Virus record (IMG/VR): IMGVR_UViG_3300025000_000372
Coordinates: 1 to 26,808 of that record
Reading direction: 5' to 3' (one strand)
DNA length: 26,808 bases
Origin: a virus
Shown here: positions 8,170 to 14,958 of the stretch, piece after piece
How the letters are laid out: each line of letters begins with the position of its first letter
Numbering within the stretch: the first letter of the stretch is position 1
Notes under the pieces: generated by a model
Told to the model about the DNA's origin: nothing
What the model saw: only the letters and a program-made list of their open reading frames with translations
Database searches by the model: none
Program-made: the position numbers and the translations under genes

Positions 8170-8209
8170 AAAATCTCCAGGGCGGGTGTTCTCCCGCAAG
8201 TGGATTCAG

Positions 8210-8473
8210 TCAGCGTTTTTCTACTGATGTAAACAAGGAATATCTATTACCCATTTGTCTTGGTATTGAAATCAACGCCATTTCTTGTCCTGGTTGAATA
8301 TCAAAATCGAAGCGCAACCAATGTTTTTCATTTTTCTTTAAACCTTTGGGAAAGGTTAGAAAAGTGTGAGTTTGTGCATCGGTAATCAATGTGCCTTGTT
8401 TGCAATCATTTCCAATATAATAGCCTGTGCAGAAGATGCACAAACATACCAGCACCATCAATAATCTTTTCAT
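8210..8473 (-). CDS. Small secreted protein, unknown function
   Basis: 87 residues from ATG at 8473, preceded by GAGG at 5-nt spacing. A longer in-frame opening exists but lacks a Shine-Dalgarno and would bury the signal sequence. N-terminus MKRLLMVLVCLCIFCTGYYIG is a signal peptide or membrane anchor ending near a Cys. The mature part is basic and beta-prone (HTFLTFPKGLKKNEKHWLRF, then GQEMALISIPRQM). No family recognised. It is the third of four adjacent genes encoding exported proteins, starting about 12 nt after the preceding gene and 40 nt before the beta-helix gene. Confidence 0.65.
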   Translation of the reverse strand: MKRLLMVLVCLCIFCTGYYIGNDCKQGTLITDAQTHTFLTFPKGLKKNEKHWLRFDFDIQPGQEMALISIPRQMGNRYSLFTSVEKR

Positions 8474-8484
8474 ACGATCCTCGC

Positions 8485-8658
8485 TTACGACAGAGTGGTT
8501 GCGGTGGTAACAGTCGTGGTAACGGTCGTAGTTGTCAGAATTAGGCCTGTAACCACCTTGTCGGCAGGATCGGAAGCCGCCCATTTAAATGTAATATCCT
8601 CAGCCTGTGCTACGCTTGCGATAAGCAAACAGGCTATAAGCAACAGTATCTTTTTCAT
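8485..8658 (-). CDS. Short secreted protein with Thr-rich tail
   Basis: 57 residues from ATG at 8658, with GGGG upstream and an ATGA overlap with the 47-codon gene before it. Signal peptide MKKILLLIACLLIASV, cut after AQA. The mature N-terminus EDITFKWAASDPADKVVTG looks like the first strands of a fibronectin-III-type domain, but it then dissolves into a Thr-rich low-complexity end (TTTTVTTTVTTATT). It may be a truncated remnant of a larger fibronectin-like protein or a small surface protein. Part of the exported-protein cassette. Confidence 0.6.
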   Translation of the reverse strand: MKKILLLIACLLIASVAQAEDITFKWAASDPADKVVTGLILTTTTVTTTVTTATTLS

Positions 8659-8798
8659 CTTGTCCCCTTTACAGTCCCGCGTCTTTTTCCCGTTGCAGCA
8701 AACCATCTATTAGCCTCAAGCCGCCCCTGCCTGCATACGCTCAGCACATTAAATATTGCATTCTGTTCCAGCGTCCAGTATGAGCGACGGGGAAGCAT
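8655..8798 (-). CDS. Possible 47-residue basic protein
   Basis: Small frame from ATG 8798 to TGA 8655, starting right after the preceding gene's stop and ending in an ATGA overlap with the next gene. The product is basic (RRSYWTLEQNAI, then ANRWFAATGKRRGTVKG) and faintly recalls SANT/Myb-like DNA-binding helices (W-T-x-E pattern). There is no clear Shine-Dalgarno, so expression would rely on re-initiation. Support is mainly the junction geometry. Confidence 0.35.
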   Translation of the reverse strand: MLPRRSYWTLEQNAIFNVLSVCRQGRLEANRWFAATGKRRGTVKGTR

Positions 8799-8801
8799 TA
8801 A

Positions 8802-9197
8802 TTACTGAAACAAACCGTGTGCTGTTTTAAGAGTAGCTGTAGAATAAGCACGCAAGCAAACCGAAGTAATAGTAGGGGCTTTAGAAACAGGTGAGTTCAT
8901 CCACTGACCAAACATATCGGAAACGGGAAAAGTTAAAGTTTCACTTCCATTATAAAACATCTTAAAGCCAACACCTGAACCATCAGTAGTTGCAGTTGCT
9001 GTAGTTTTAAGCCACCATGATATTTTACCCAAAGTTGAGTAACACTTAAAACCCTTTGTTCCAAGTGAAGCGCTTCTAATTACAGAAAAAGCGCCGCTTT
9101 GCATCTTTTGCCCATCGCCATCACGACTTAATGTAGTATCTGCAAAACAAGGAACTGAAAAAACAAACATGAAGATTGCGATTAAAAGTGTTTTCAT
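8802..9197 (-). CDS. Secreted protein, unknown function
   Basis: 131 residues with a clear signal peptide (MKTLLIAIFMFVFSV, likely cleavage after CFA before DTT) and a strong AAGGAG. The mature protein of about 112 residues is Ser/Thr/Gly-rich and predicted all-beta (SGAFSVIRSASLGTKGF, ISWWLKTTATATT, FKMFYNGSETLTFPV), with two Cys that could form a disulphide. No family recognised; by eye it has the feel of a small jelly-roll or surface domain. First gene of the exported-protein cassette that interrupts the head-to-neck gene order; separated from the head gene upstream by a perfect 9-bp hairpin. Confidence 0.7.
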   Translation of the reverse strand: MKTLLIAIFMFVFSVPCFADTTLSRDGDGQKMQSGAFSVIRSASLGTKGFKCYSTLGKISWWLKTTATATTDGSGVGFKMFYNGSETLTFPVSDMFGQWMNSPVSKAPTITSVCLRAYSTATLKTAHGLFQ

Positions 9198-9230
9198 AAG
9201 AACTCCTTAATAACTTATTTACTCTAAATA

Positions 9231-9256
9231 CCGACTGTCGTTAAATTGACAGTCGG
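9231..9256 (-). terminator. Hairpin upstream of the secreted cassette (possible weak terminator)
   Basis: CCGACTGTC (9231-9239) and GACAGTCGG (9248-9256) form a perfect 9-bp stem with an 8-nt loop. On the minus strand TATTT follows, only a weak U-tract. It divides the head block from the exported-protein cassette and could dampen read-through. The rest of 9198-9296 shows no gene. Confidence 0.45.
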
Positions 9257-9296
9257 TGTCTGCAATAAATAAATTTTACTTAAAATCCCTTTTCCA

Positions 9297-9608
9297 TTAC
9301 TTTTTACCCCATTCAGGAACTTCCTGATTTACGACAACGGGCAAAGCGGGAGGGGCTACAGGAGGTTTAACGACAGGTGATGTCACCTTACCCTTAGCTG
9401 CTGTCTCAGGAGGCGTCACAACGGCTTTTTCAGGAGCCTTGACGATTGCAACTTCAGGAGGTGCGACAACAGAAGCTTCAATAAAAGTAGCAACTCCCAT
9501 TTTGATCCAATATTCACCTTCTTCATCGCATACAGTACGAACTTGACCTTCTTTCCAGTTTTCAGAAGTAACTGGACCGCATTTTGTTGTAAGCATTTTA
9601 ATTTTCAT
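9297..9608 (-). CDS. Small head-region protein with Pro/Ala/Val-rich tail
   Basis: 103 residues. N-terminus MKIKMLTTKCGPVTSENWKE and the acidic 'V.DEEGEYWIKMGVA' resemble the short proteins often encoded just after phage capsid genes (typically 'KVKMLTTMAGP...G..v.Vdee.A..Li..G.A'). From about residue 47 the sequence becomes a Pro/Ala/Val/Lys-rich flexible tail (PPEVAIVKAPEKAVV and similar). AAGGTGA Shine-Dalgarno. It may be a head accessory protein; function unknown. It starts 15 nt after the previous gene's stop. Confidence 0.6.
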   Translation of the reverse strand: MKIKMLTTKCGPVTSENWKEGQVRTVCDEEGEYWIKMGVATFIEASVVAPPEVAIVKAPEKAVVTPPETAAKGKVTSPVVKPPVAPPALPVVVNQEVPEWGKK

Positions 9609-9623
9609 AAGTCACCTTTCTAA

Positions 9624-10220
9624 TTAAGCAAGTCTCAAGGCGTAAATATAACCAGTAGTGTTGGTAGCATTATTGTTGGTAATTGCAACAGTGGCTTTCA
9701 AAACAAGTCTACAACCAGGGGTAAGAGTTGTTCCGGTAATAGTAAATGCTTTTTCAGCGGTATCTGCCGCAATAGTTTGAGCAGCAGTAGCACAAATATC
9801 AGCTCCACCAGCTCCAGCATCGGTTGCAAGACCGGCAACAAGATCAACTGTTGCAAGGCTTACCGTACCGCCCGAAGTTGCATAACCAGCAGCAATGTAG
9901 GCAGTAATATCAGTTCCGGCTACATAATCGTTTGGCAACGCAATATCAAACAAAACATCGTTGGTTTTAGCGTTACCGTTAGACACTGTACCGGCAAGAT
10001 TGAAGGCATTGGTTGCAGAAGCAGAAGGAATAAAATCTGTAGCAACTGCTGCTGCGACAAGCAAAGGCGCTCCCGTTGCTGTTTTACCCGAAAGAAGCGG
10101 AATACGAAGATTGAGGTCTTTTTCAATTACCCCACCAGCTTCAACTGTAATTTTGCCGCCAGAAGCAACTACTATTTCATTGCCGCCTTGTTTCCTATAA
10201 ACTTTACCGTTGTATGACAT
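9624..10220 (-). CDS. Probable head structural/decoration protein
   Basis: 198 residues. N-terminus SYNGKVYRKQGGNEIVVASGGKI followed by EAGGVIEKD is a short beta-hairpin repeat common in phage structural proteins encoded beside the capsid gene. The remainder is Ala/Thr/Gly-rich and beta-dominated. No precise family assigned; a head fibre or decoration protein fits the position two genes after the major capsid protein. Strong AGGAG Shine-Dalgarno, preceded by a perfect 8-bp hairpin at 10237-10258. Confidence 0.65.
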   Translation of the reverse strand: MSYNGKVYRKQGGNEIVVASGGKITVEAGGVIEKDLNLRIPLLSGKTATGAPLLVAAAVATDFIPSASATNAFNLAGTVSNGNAKTNDVLFDIALPNDYVAGTDITAYIAAGYATSGGTVSLATVDLVAGLATDAGAGGADICATAAQTIAADTAEKAFTITGTTLTPGCRLVLKATVAITNNNATNTTGYIYALRLA

Positions 10221-10236
10221 AACAAACTCCTTTACA

Positions 10237-10258
10237 AGAGGGCTGTCGCCAGCCCTCT
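10237..10258 (-). other. Intercistronic hairpin
   Basis: AGAGGGCT / AGCCCTCT, 8 bp with a 6-nt loop, ending about 8 nt before the Shine-Dalgarno of the next gene. There is no U-tract. One of several such hairpins ahead of head genes. Confidence 0.6.
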
Positions 10259-10284
10259 CCTTCAGTTAATAGTTAAGTTCCAAA

Positions 10285-10725
10285 TTAAGCAGTACCTTCA
10301 GCCGGAGAAACGTGCAGTTCGCCGGAAACACCTGTTCCGTGAGTAGCAGGTTTAACACGACCATTGTATTGAATGGCAAAAGCAGCACAAGTTGAAGCTT
10401 GAGTTGCGCGAGAAACAATCAGGCGCACATAGCGGCTCTGAGGCTTGCCAAGATCAATGTAAAAGGTTGTGTTATCAGCAGTGTCTGCTACAGTTTGAGA
10501 AGTACCAAGAAGATCGGCAAAATCACCGTCAACATTGGTAGGTGCGCCCTGAACTTTAATTGAAGTCGCAGCCCCTGAAGTAATTGGTCCGAAAGGCACA
10601 ACAAACAACACACCTTCGTAATCGGACATATCGATCACTGTTCCGGTAATGTCAGAGCTTCCCGAAGCGCCAGCGGCAACGGTAACTACCTGACTGATTT
10701 TAGTATTTGCACTGAGGTTTTCCAT
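10285..10725 (-). CDS. Probable capsid decoration/accessory protein
   Basis: 146 residues, encoded directly after the major capsid gene. Predicted beta-sandwich: VVTVAAGASGSSDITGTVID, YEGVLFVVPFGPITSGAATSI, TFYIDLGKPQSRYVRLIVSR, a layout frequent in head decoration or head-associated proteins of siphoviruses. Shine-Dalgarno AAGGAG. No catalytic motif is seen. The position and all-beta look suggest a virion role; identity beyond that is uncertain. Confidence 0.65.
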   Translation of the reverse strand: MENLSANTKISQVVTVAAGASGSSDITGTVIDMSDYEGVLFVVPFGPITSGAATSIKVQGAPTNVDGDFADLLGTSQTVADTADNTTFYIDLGKPQSRYVRLIVSRATQASTCAAFAIQYNGRVKPATHGTGVSGELHVSPAEGTA

Positions 10726-10739
10726 ACAGTTCTCCTTGT

Positions 10740-10761
10740 AGCCCCTCCACCAAGAGGGGCT
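10740..10761 (-). other. Intercistronic hairpin after the capsid gene
   Basis: AGCCCCTC / GAGGGGCT, 8 bp with a 6-nt loop, directly ahead of the AAGGAG of the next gene. In the minus direction no U-run follows. A possible mRNA-stability element for the abundant capsid message. Confidence 0.6.
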
Positions 10762-10781
10762 TTAAAGTTTATTGTTTAAGA

Positions 10782-12029
10782 TTAGGATGCGCCAAGCTTG
10801 ACGCGGGTAAATGCTTCAGCCAGGACCGGCATTCCGTCAGTTTCCATACGACCAATGAAACCAACTTGATTGTTCAGAGCAAACAATTCGTTCAAACGAC
10901 GGAATTGAAGTGCAAGACTATCGGCAATCCAGTAGTTCGAGAAGTCAGCAAAGATGCCCACATACTGACTTGCTGTAAAGGTGTTTGGGGCAAACTCGCT
11001 CATTGACAACGGACGGCCAAGAAGCATATCAGGAACGCCTGATTTTGTGGCAAGATCAAACAGGTAACGACCTTCGCCGTCTTTGAGTTGAGCAAGCATC
11101 TTAATTGCGTCCCGATGGAACAGCCACTGAGCCGTTCCCATATACTGAGCCTTCAGGCTGTATTTAACAGCAATAAGGTTGTCGGCCTTAATTTCAGTTG
11201 CCGTGTTACCTTCGGAAACGTCACGGGTAGTAGGAATACCGTCGTCGGAAGCAGTAAACACGCCAAGAGCCTGTTGAGCGCCGTTGCCGGTAAGATACGC
11301 TTTTTCCATAGCAACGCCGAATTTGTAAGCCATGCGGTCCATAACAAGGCTTTCAGGATTCAGGGCTGAGTTGCGAAGCAGCGGCTCAGAAATCTTGACC
11401 AGTTTGGAAAGAGGGTGAGGTGTGAGCGAACGCTTACCGAAGCGCATATTATCGTCTTCGGAAACCGTACCAATTTCAGGGGTCCAATCAGCATCGCCGA
11501 CGTCAGTATCCAGGGTAGGAACGCCACAAGACATTGCACCTTTAAGCGGAATTACTTTTGCAAGTTGACGCATAAAAACTTTGTCTTTCACATTTACAAG
11601 AAGATCGTTGATAAACTCTTCAGGTGTGAGAGTAAAGCCGCCTTTAACGTCAGTACCGGCAGACAGACCGCGAGACTCAACCAGTTCTTTTTTCAGGCTG
11701 TGAAGTTCTTCATTATTCAAAGAACGCTCACCGTCCAGAATCATCTTGCGGAAGTTGATTGTGAACTTGTCTTCAACGGGTTTTTCAGTTCCGCTTTGTT
11801 TAGCTGCTGTGCGAACTGCTACAGTAGCAAGTTCACGTTCGGTTTCGAGAAGACGAACTTCATCGTCAATCTCTTTGCCAAGTTTCGATACATCCCCAAT
11901 GTGCAAGTCATATTGTCGCTGTTCGTCGTCGGTTTTAACACGCTTTTCACCGGCAGCTTTTTCAGCAATACTTCTTGCTTCCTGCAATGCCCTTCCCCGC
12001 TGATCGCGGAGTTCGTCTACTCTAGCCAT
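10782..12029 (-). CDS. Major capsid protein, HK97 fold
   Basis: 415 residues. The first roughly 85 residues are a charged helical delta domain (VDELRDQRGRALQEARS, DDEVRLLETERELA) removed by the prohead protease in the family. The rest carries HK97 capsid motifs: SRGLSAGTDVKGGFTLTPEEF (E-loop/N-arm region), KVIPLKGAMSCGVPT, LVKISEPLLRNS, AYLTGNGAQQALGVF, and the C-terminal FALNNQVGFIGRMETDG. It assembles into the icosahedral shell. Located after the protease as in HK97; AAGGAG Shine-Dalgarno, preceded by a hairpin at 12050-12069. Confidence 0.95.
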   Translation of the reverse strand: MARVDELRDQRGRALQEARSIAEKAAGEKRVKTDDEQRQYDLHIGDVSKLGKEIDDEVRLLETERELATVAVRTAAKQSGTEKPVEDKFTINFRKMILDGERSLNNEELHSLKKELVESRGLSAGTDVKGGFTLTPEEFINDLLVNVKDKVFMRQLAKVIPLKGAMSCGVPTLDTDVGDADWTPEIGTVSEDDNMRFGKRSLTPHPLSKLVKISEPLLRNSALNPESLVMDRMAYKFGVAMEKAYLTGNGAQQALGVFTASDDGIPTTRDVSEGNTATEIKADNLIAVKYSLKAQYMGTAQWLFHRDAIKMLAQLKDGEGRYLFDLATKSGVPDMLLGRPLSMSEFAPNTFTASQYVGIFADFSNYWIADSLALQFRRLNELFALNNQVGFIGRMETDGMPVLAEAFTRVKLGAS

Positions 12030-12049
12030 AATTGACTCCTTTTTAGTCG

Positions 12050-12069
12050 CGCTCCGTCGAACGGTAGCG
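12050..12069 (-). other. Hairpin ahead of the capsid gene
   Basis: CGCT-a-CCGT-TCG-ACGG-AGCG on the minus strand: two 4-bp stems with a one-base bulge and a 3-nt loop, ending about 10 nt before the capsid gene's AAGGAG. Confidence 0.5.
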
Positions 12070-12082
12070 GTTTATTTAGCCC

Positions 12083-12733
12083 TTAGGCTATTTCCAGCAA
12101 CGCAAGCATATTTTTATCGTATTCTTCAGCAGCCATACGTTCTTCTTCAAGTTTAGCCATCGCTGCTTTCGTTTCCAATTCTTCGGTTTCTTTTAACTGA
12201 ACTAAAGAACGAACAGCGCAAGAAGTAGAAGCATAAGCCGGATAGGTTACAGGACTTACATCATATAAACGATCTACTTTCAGAATTGAACGCAAGTAAG
12301 TTCCATCTGGTTCTTTACGCCAAGCGTCGCCACCTTCTGCCACGCGAAAACCAAAGCTGCACTGGCTCACATCACCTCTATTCATTGAAACTTGCAAGTC
12401 TTTTGCGTAAGAAGTTTCAGGAGGATCAATAGCAAACTTGAGGCCGCGTTCATCTTCAATAAGTCGGCATGTTCCTGACGTATTACGCCCTAAGATCAAG
12501 TTTGGATCGTGATTGAATAGCGCCCGAATATCTGAAGTTTTAAGAGCATCGGCAAAGCACCCAGGCATTAGCATTTCACGGAAGCCACCAAGGTCTTCAG
12601 ACAAGCTGTTAAAGTTTGCAGCGTACCCTTCCAACGTCGGAGTTTTCTTACCGTAAGCTGCATCTTTGACACGCATTTCTACAGTGTGAGTTCTACGCTC
12701 CATTTCATCAGTTTTTTCAAGTTCAGGCTTCAT
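12083..12733 (-). CDS. Prohead maturation protease (HK97 family, peptidase U35)
   Basis: 216 residues. N-terminal LEGYAANFNSLSEDLGGFREMLMPGCFADAL, then RALFNHDPNLILGR carrying the probable catalytic His75, and QCSFGFRV carrying the probable catalytic Ser126, followed by YDVSPVTYPAY. These are the hallmark motifs of the U35 / HK97 prohead protease family (PF04586). The C-terminal Glu/Lys/Ala-rich helix may scaffold. It processes the capsid delta domain during head maturation. Shine-Dalgarno AAGGTGA; lies between the bacterioferritin-like gene and the major capsid gene. Confidence 0.92.
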   Translation of the reverse strand: MKPELEKTDEMERRTHTVEMRVKDAAYGKKTPTLEGYAANFNSLSEDLGGFREMLMPGCFADALKTSDIRALFNHDPNLILGRNTSGTCRLIEDERGLKFAIDPPETSYAKDLQVSMNRGDVSQCSFGFRVAEGGDAWRKEPDGTYLRSILKVDRLYDVSPVTYPAYASTSCAVRSLVQLKETEELETKAAMAKLEEERMAAEEYDKNMLALLEIA

Positions 12734-12743
12734 AAGTCACCTT

Positions 12744-13208
12744 TCAGACTTGCAGAGCAAGGTAATTTTCAATACCTATTTCTGTAATCTGCCTCATGTT
12801 TATTTCAATTTCGCTCAAATGTTTATCTTCATGAACAAGCAGGTTTTCAAGTAAAGCCCTTGTTCCAAAATCCTTATGTTGTGTAGCAAAATCTATCGCT
12901 TCAGAAAAACCACCAATAGAACGCAATTCGGTTTCTTTATCACAAAGAAACATACTTCTTACGTCAGTAGCTATATCAACTTGGTTCAGTTCTGACAAAT
13001 TAGGTTTACCGTCAAGAAATAAAACACGCTCAATAATCTGTTCCATTTGTGTCATTTCTTGCAAGGCTCTTTGTTTAACAGATTCGGCCAACTTACCGTA
13101 ACCGCTATTTTTGCACATAAGCGAATGTGCTATATACTGAACGTAGTTTGTATGCTTTTCAATCAATCGCAAATTCAACTCATGTATCATTTCAGGATTG
13201 CCATTCAT
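12744..13208 (-). CDS. Bacterioferritin homologue with partly degenerate ferroxidase centre
   Basis: 154 residues, the length of bacterioferritin, and it aligns without gaps by eye to E. coli Bfr over its length: shared MxGxxxxI, QY at 24-25, H28, M31, KN at 33-34, G36, then EM at 51-52, IERxLFLxGxPNL, a region with E94, EDxxH at 127-130, IGxxNYLxxQ. Four ferroxidase ligands are kept (E51, E94, E127, H130), but E18 is Lys and H54 is Gln; the haem ligand Met52 is kept. Bfr forms 24-mers that store iron. Here the gene lies in the head operon, overlapping the portal stop by ATGA and 10 nt before the protease, with a GAGG Shine-Dalgarno. Function in the phage is unknown; a structural, cargo or haem-binding role seems more likely than full ferroxidase activity. 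Confidence 0.85.
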   Translation of the reverse strand: MNGNPEMIHELNLRLIEKHTNYVQYIAHSLMCKNSGYGKLAESVKQRALQEMTQMEQIIERVLFLDGKPNLSELNQVDIATDVRSMFLCDKETELRSIGGFSEAIDFATQHKDFGTRALLENLLVHEDKHLSEIEINMRQITEIGIENYLALQV

Positions 13209-14530
13209 ATTGTAACCTCTTCTTTAGGTTTAGCTTCAGGTGCTACAGGTTGATTCTGTTGACCGGCCATTTCCGCAGGCATTGTGCCCGACTGAACGTA
13301 CAATTTATCAGCAACAGGATCAGAAGAAGGACTTTCACCACTATTACGACGAATATCATTAGGGGTCCAGGACGCAGTGTCAAATCTTGATTTATTATAC
13401 TCAGCTTGAGCTTTCATATCGCCACGCATAAGAGCGTTGAAATCAAAGTTAAAGTAATAAGTAGATTCAGAATCATAAAGTAAATCTGTTTTAAGTCGCT
13501 GTTCCCAATTTTCAAATTCAGGTTGCATATTCAACGAAATAAACATTTGCATAATAACTTCAGCAGAAGCGAACGTTTGGTTCTTATCGCCCGAACGATG
13601 TATAAGCATCATTGGTACATCGAAGCCGCTACATATATCTTCAACTTGAAATTTACGAGTTTCGAGGAACTGTGCTTCTTCCATTGTTAAACTCATTTTT
13701 TCAATATTCATTCCATTTTCAAGAATGATAGTTCTGTGGGCATTTGCAGCACCTGTATATTGATCCAACTGTTTACGCAAACGATCAAAAGCCGAGTCGT
13801 CGAGTTTATTAGGATGGGTAAATACTTTCCCAATTTGTGCGCCGTTAGTAAACAGCGTTGCGCCCTGCTGTTCGGTAGCAAGAGCAAGACCAATACTTTC
13901 AGCAAACAACTTAACAGCAGATTTACCCACAATACCGTTTGAAGACCGGCTTCTTATATGCAGTATTTCACTTGCAAGAAAAACTTCAGTATTTCCGTTC
14001 ATCGGAAAGTATTGATAAAAAAGTTTTGAACCAGCAGGGGGCGTAGGGGAGTTGTCATACATGTAATACATAGAACCATTAGGAGTAATAACAAACGGAA
14101 ATACTCTATCGGGATGTAAAGGGATAAGCTGGTTTAAACCACGCCCAGGAGTTGACTGTTTGTAGTTATAGAAGTTGCCGCGCAACATCTTATGGCCCTG
14201 ACCCATTTCACGCCATTCGTAAGATGTTTGCCAAGAATTAGGATTGTTGTGCATTTGCTTATAAAGCCTGTGAGCTTTGGCAACTTCATGACCGCCATTA
14301 TTAGGCAGTTCTTTCATTATTTGCAAAGGCAACATCGCAAGCGTAGAAGCTTTACGATGGATACAAGCGTAGACTGTAGAAACCTTTTCAGCACTATCAG
14401 GATTGACGTTTTGGCCTGAAGAAGTATTCAGCCCTCCACCGAACAAATCAGTAAGAGCCGGATCACCAAGGGATACATTGGAGGCTGTTACAGAAGCGCG
14501 GGTTTCAAAGGCTGCTGAAAGGATGCCCAT
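13205..14530 (-). CDS. Portal protein, HK97 family
   Basis: 441 residues with family motifs: VSTVYACIHRKASTLAMLPLQI near residues 49-71, NSWQTSYEWREM, GNFYNYKQ, LIPLHPDRV, ILHIRSRSSNGIVGKSAV, and FLETRKFQVEDICSGFDVPMMLI (about 287-310). The C-terminus is Pro/Glu-rich. It forms the dodecameric ring for DNA entry and exit and the nucleation point of head assembly. Its start overlaps the stop of the small membrane-protein gene (TAATG), and its stop overlaps the bacterioferritin-like start (ATGA). Confidence 0.95.
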   Translation of the reverse strand: MGILSAAFETRASVTASNVSLGDPALTDLFGGGLNTSSGQNVNPDSAEKVSTVYACIHRKASTLAMLPLQIMKELPNNGGHEVAKAHRLYKQMHNNPNSWQTSYEWREMGQGHKMLRGNFYNYKQSTPGRGLNQLIPLHPDRVFPFVITPNGSMYYMYDNSPTPPAGSKLFYQYFPMNGNTEVFLASEILHIRSRSSNGIVGKSAVKLFAESIGLALATEQQGATLFTNGAQIGKVFTHPNKLDDSAFDRLRKQLDQYTGAANAHRTIILENGMNIEKMSLTMEEAQFLETRKFQVEDICSGFDVPMMLIHRSGDKNQTFASAEVIMQMFISLNMQPEFENWEQRLKTDLLYDSESTYYFNFDFNALMRGDMKAQAEYNKSRFDTASWTPNDIRRNSGESPSSDPVADKLYVQSGTMPAEMAGQQNQPVAPEAKPKEEVTI

Positions 14531-14793
14531 TAGTTACCAGCCTTTGCCTGAAGAAAGGCAAGGCCAATAAACTCAAGGCCAATTAAGATAAAAGCTAAAG
14601 GGGGATTAAGCTGATAAACGCCGAAAAAGACGCTTCCTGTGCCAATGCACAAGAACACGTCGGACTCGTCCGGCGCTATGGAAAGTAAGGATTTTTTCAA
14701 TGCGGTAGCACTCCTGTTTGGCTTACCGGCTTGGCCTATTCCCTTTTGGAACAAGCAATTTAAGGCGTCTTCCCCTCCTATGAGGCAAAGCAT
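14530..14793 (-). CDS. Small two-helix membrane protein upstream of portal
   Basis: Up to 87 residues from ATG 14793. The hydrophobic part is at the end: VFLCIGTGSVFFGVY and LAFILIGLEFIGLAFL, a two-TM arrangement resembling short membrane proteins found between terminase and portal in other siphoviruses. The stop forms a TAATG overlap with portal, supporting that it is real. The start is uncertain: ATG 14793 is only about 4 nt from the expected transcription start of the promoter at 14804-14832, while a TTG at 14700 has AGGAG at 10-nt spacing and would give a typical 57-residue product beginning M-K-K. The function is unknown. Confidence 0.6.
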   Translation of the reverse strand: MLCLIGGEDALNCLFQKGIGQAGKPNRSATALKKSLLSIAPDESDVFLCIGTGSVFFGVYQLNPPLAFILIGLEFIGLAFLQAKAGN

Positions 14794-14803
14794 GTTGGTG
14801 AAA

Positions 14804-14832
14804 CTTATATCTTATTAAAAAATCATTGTCAA
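14804..14832 (-). promoter_or_regulatory. Sigma70-type promoter for the portal-head block
   Basis: TTGACA (14832-14827), 17-nt spacer, TATAAG (14809-14804) on the minus strand. It follows directly on the T-tract of the terminator at 14841-14875, so head-gene transcription is restarted here. Confidence 0.75.
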
Positions 14833-14833
14833 C

Positions 14834-14917
14834 AAAAAATAAAAGACCCTTGAAAATAAATTTCAAGAGTCTTTTACAGTTCCCTTCGCCCATCCAATCT
14901 ATCAAATTGACTGACGA
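14834..14917 (-). ncRNA. Candidate short RNA between promoter and terminator
   Basis: A promoter at 14924-14952 is followed only about 80 nt later by a strong intrinsic terminator, with no start codon plus Shine-Dalgarno of note between. The predicted transcript would run from about 14917 to 14834. It could be a free small RNA, or simply the tail of the upstream operon. Expression is inferred from the two signals; the sequence matches no RNA family I recognise. Confidence 0.4.
14841..14875 (-). terminator. Intrinsic terminator closing the terminase block
   Basis: AAAAGACTCTTGAAA / TTTCAAGGGTCTTTT, a 15-bp stem with one mismatch and a 5-nt loop, followed on the minus strand by TTTTATTTTTTG. 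It separates the terminase operon from the head operon. Confidence 0.8.
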
Positions 14918-14923
14918 GGTTTC

Positions 14924-14952
14924 AAGGTAGCAAAGTTAGGGCAAAATGTCAA
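14924..14952 (-). promoter_or_regulatory. Sigma70-type promoter after the 94-residue gene
   Basis: TTGACA (14952-14947), 17-nt spacer, TACCTT (14929-14924) on the minus strand. Shares ACTTTGCTA around the -10 with the promoter at 24950-24978. It begins 7 nt past the stop of the gene at 14959. Confidence 0.65.
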
Positions 14953-14958
14953 GGGTTA

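Noticed and set aside
8210-8658. Diversity-generating retroelement variable region suggested by AAC/TAC/CAC-rich codons
   Set aside because: No reverse transcriptase gene and no template repeat found in the window; the codon bias is a short low-complexity stretch only.
11415-12035. Plus-strand open frame of 206 codons
   Set aside because: Fully antisense to the major capsid gene, whose family motifs are unambiguous; no ribosome site.
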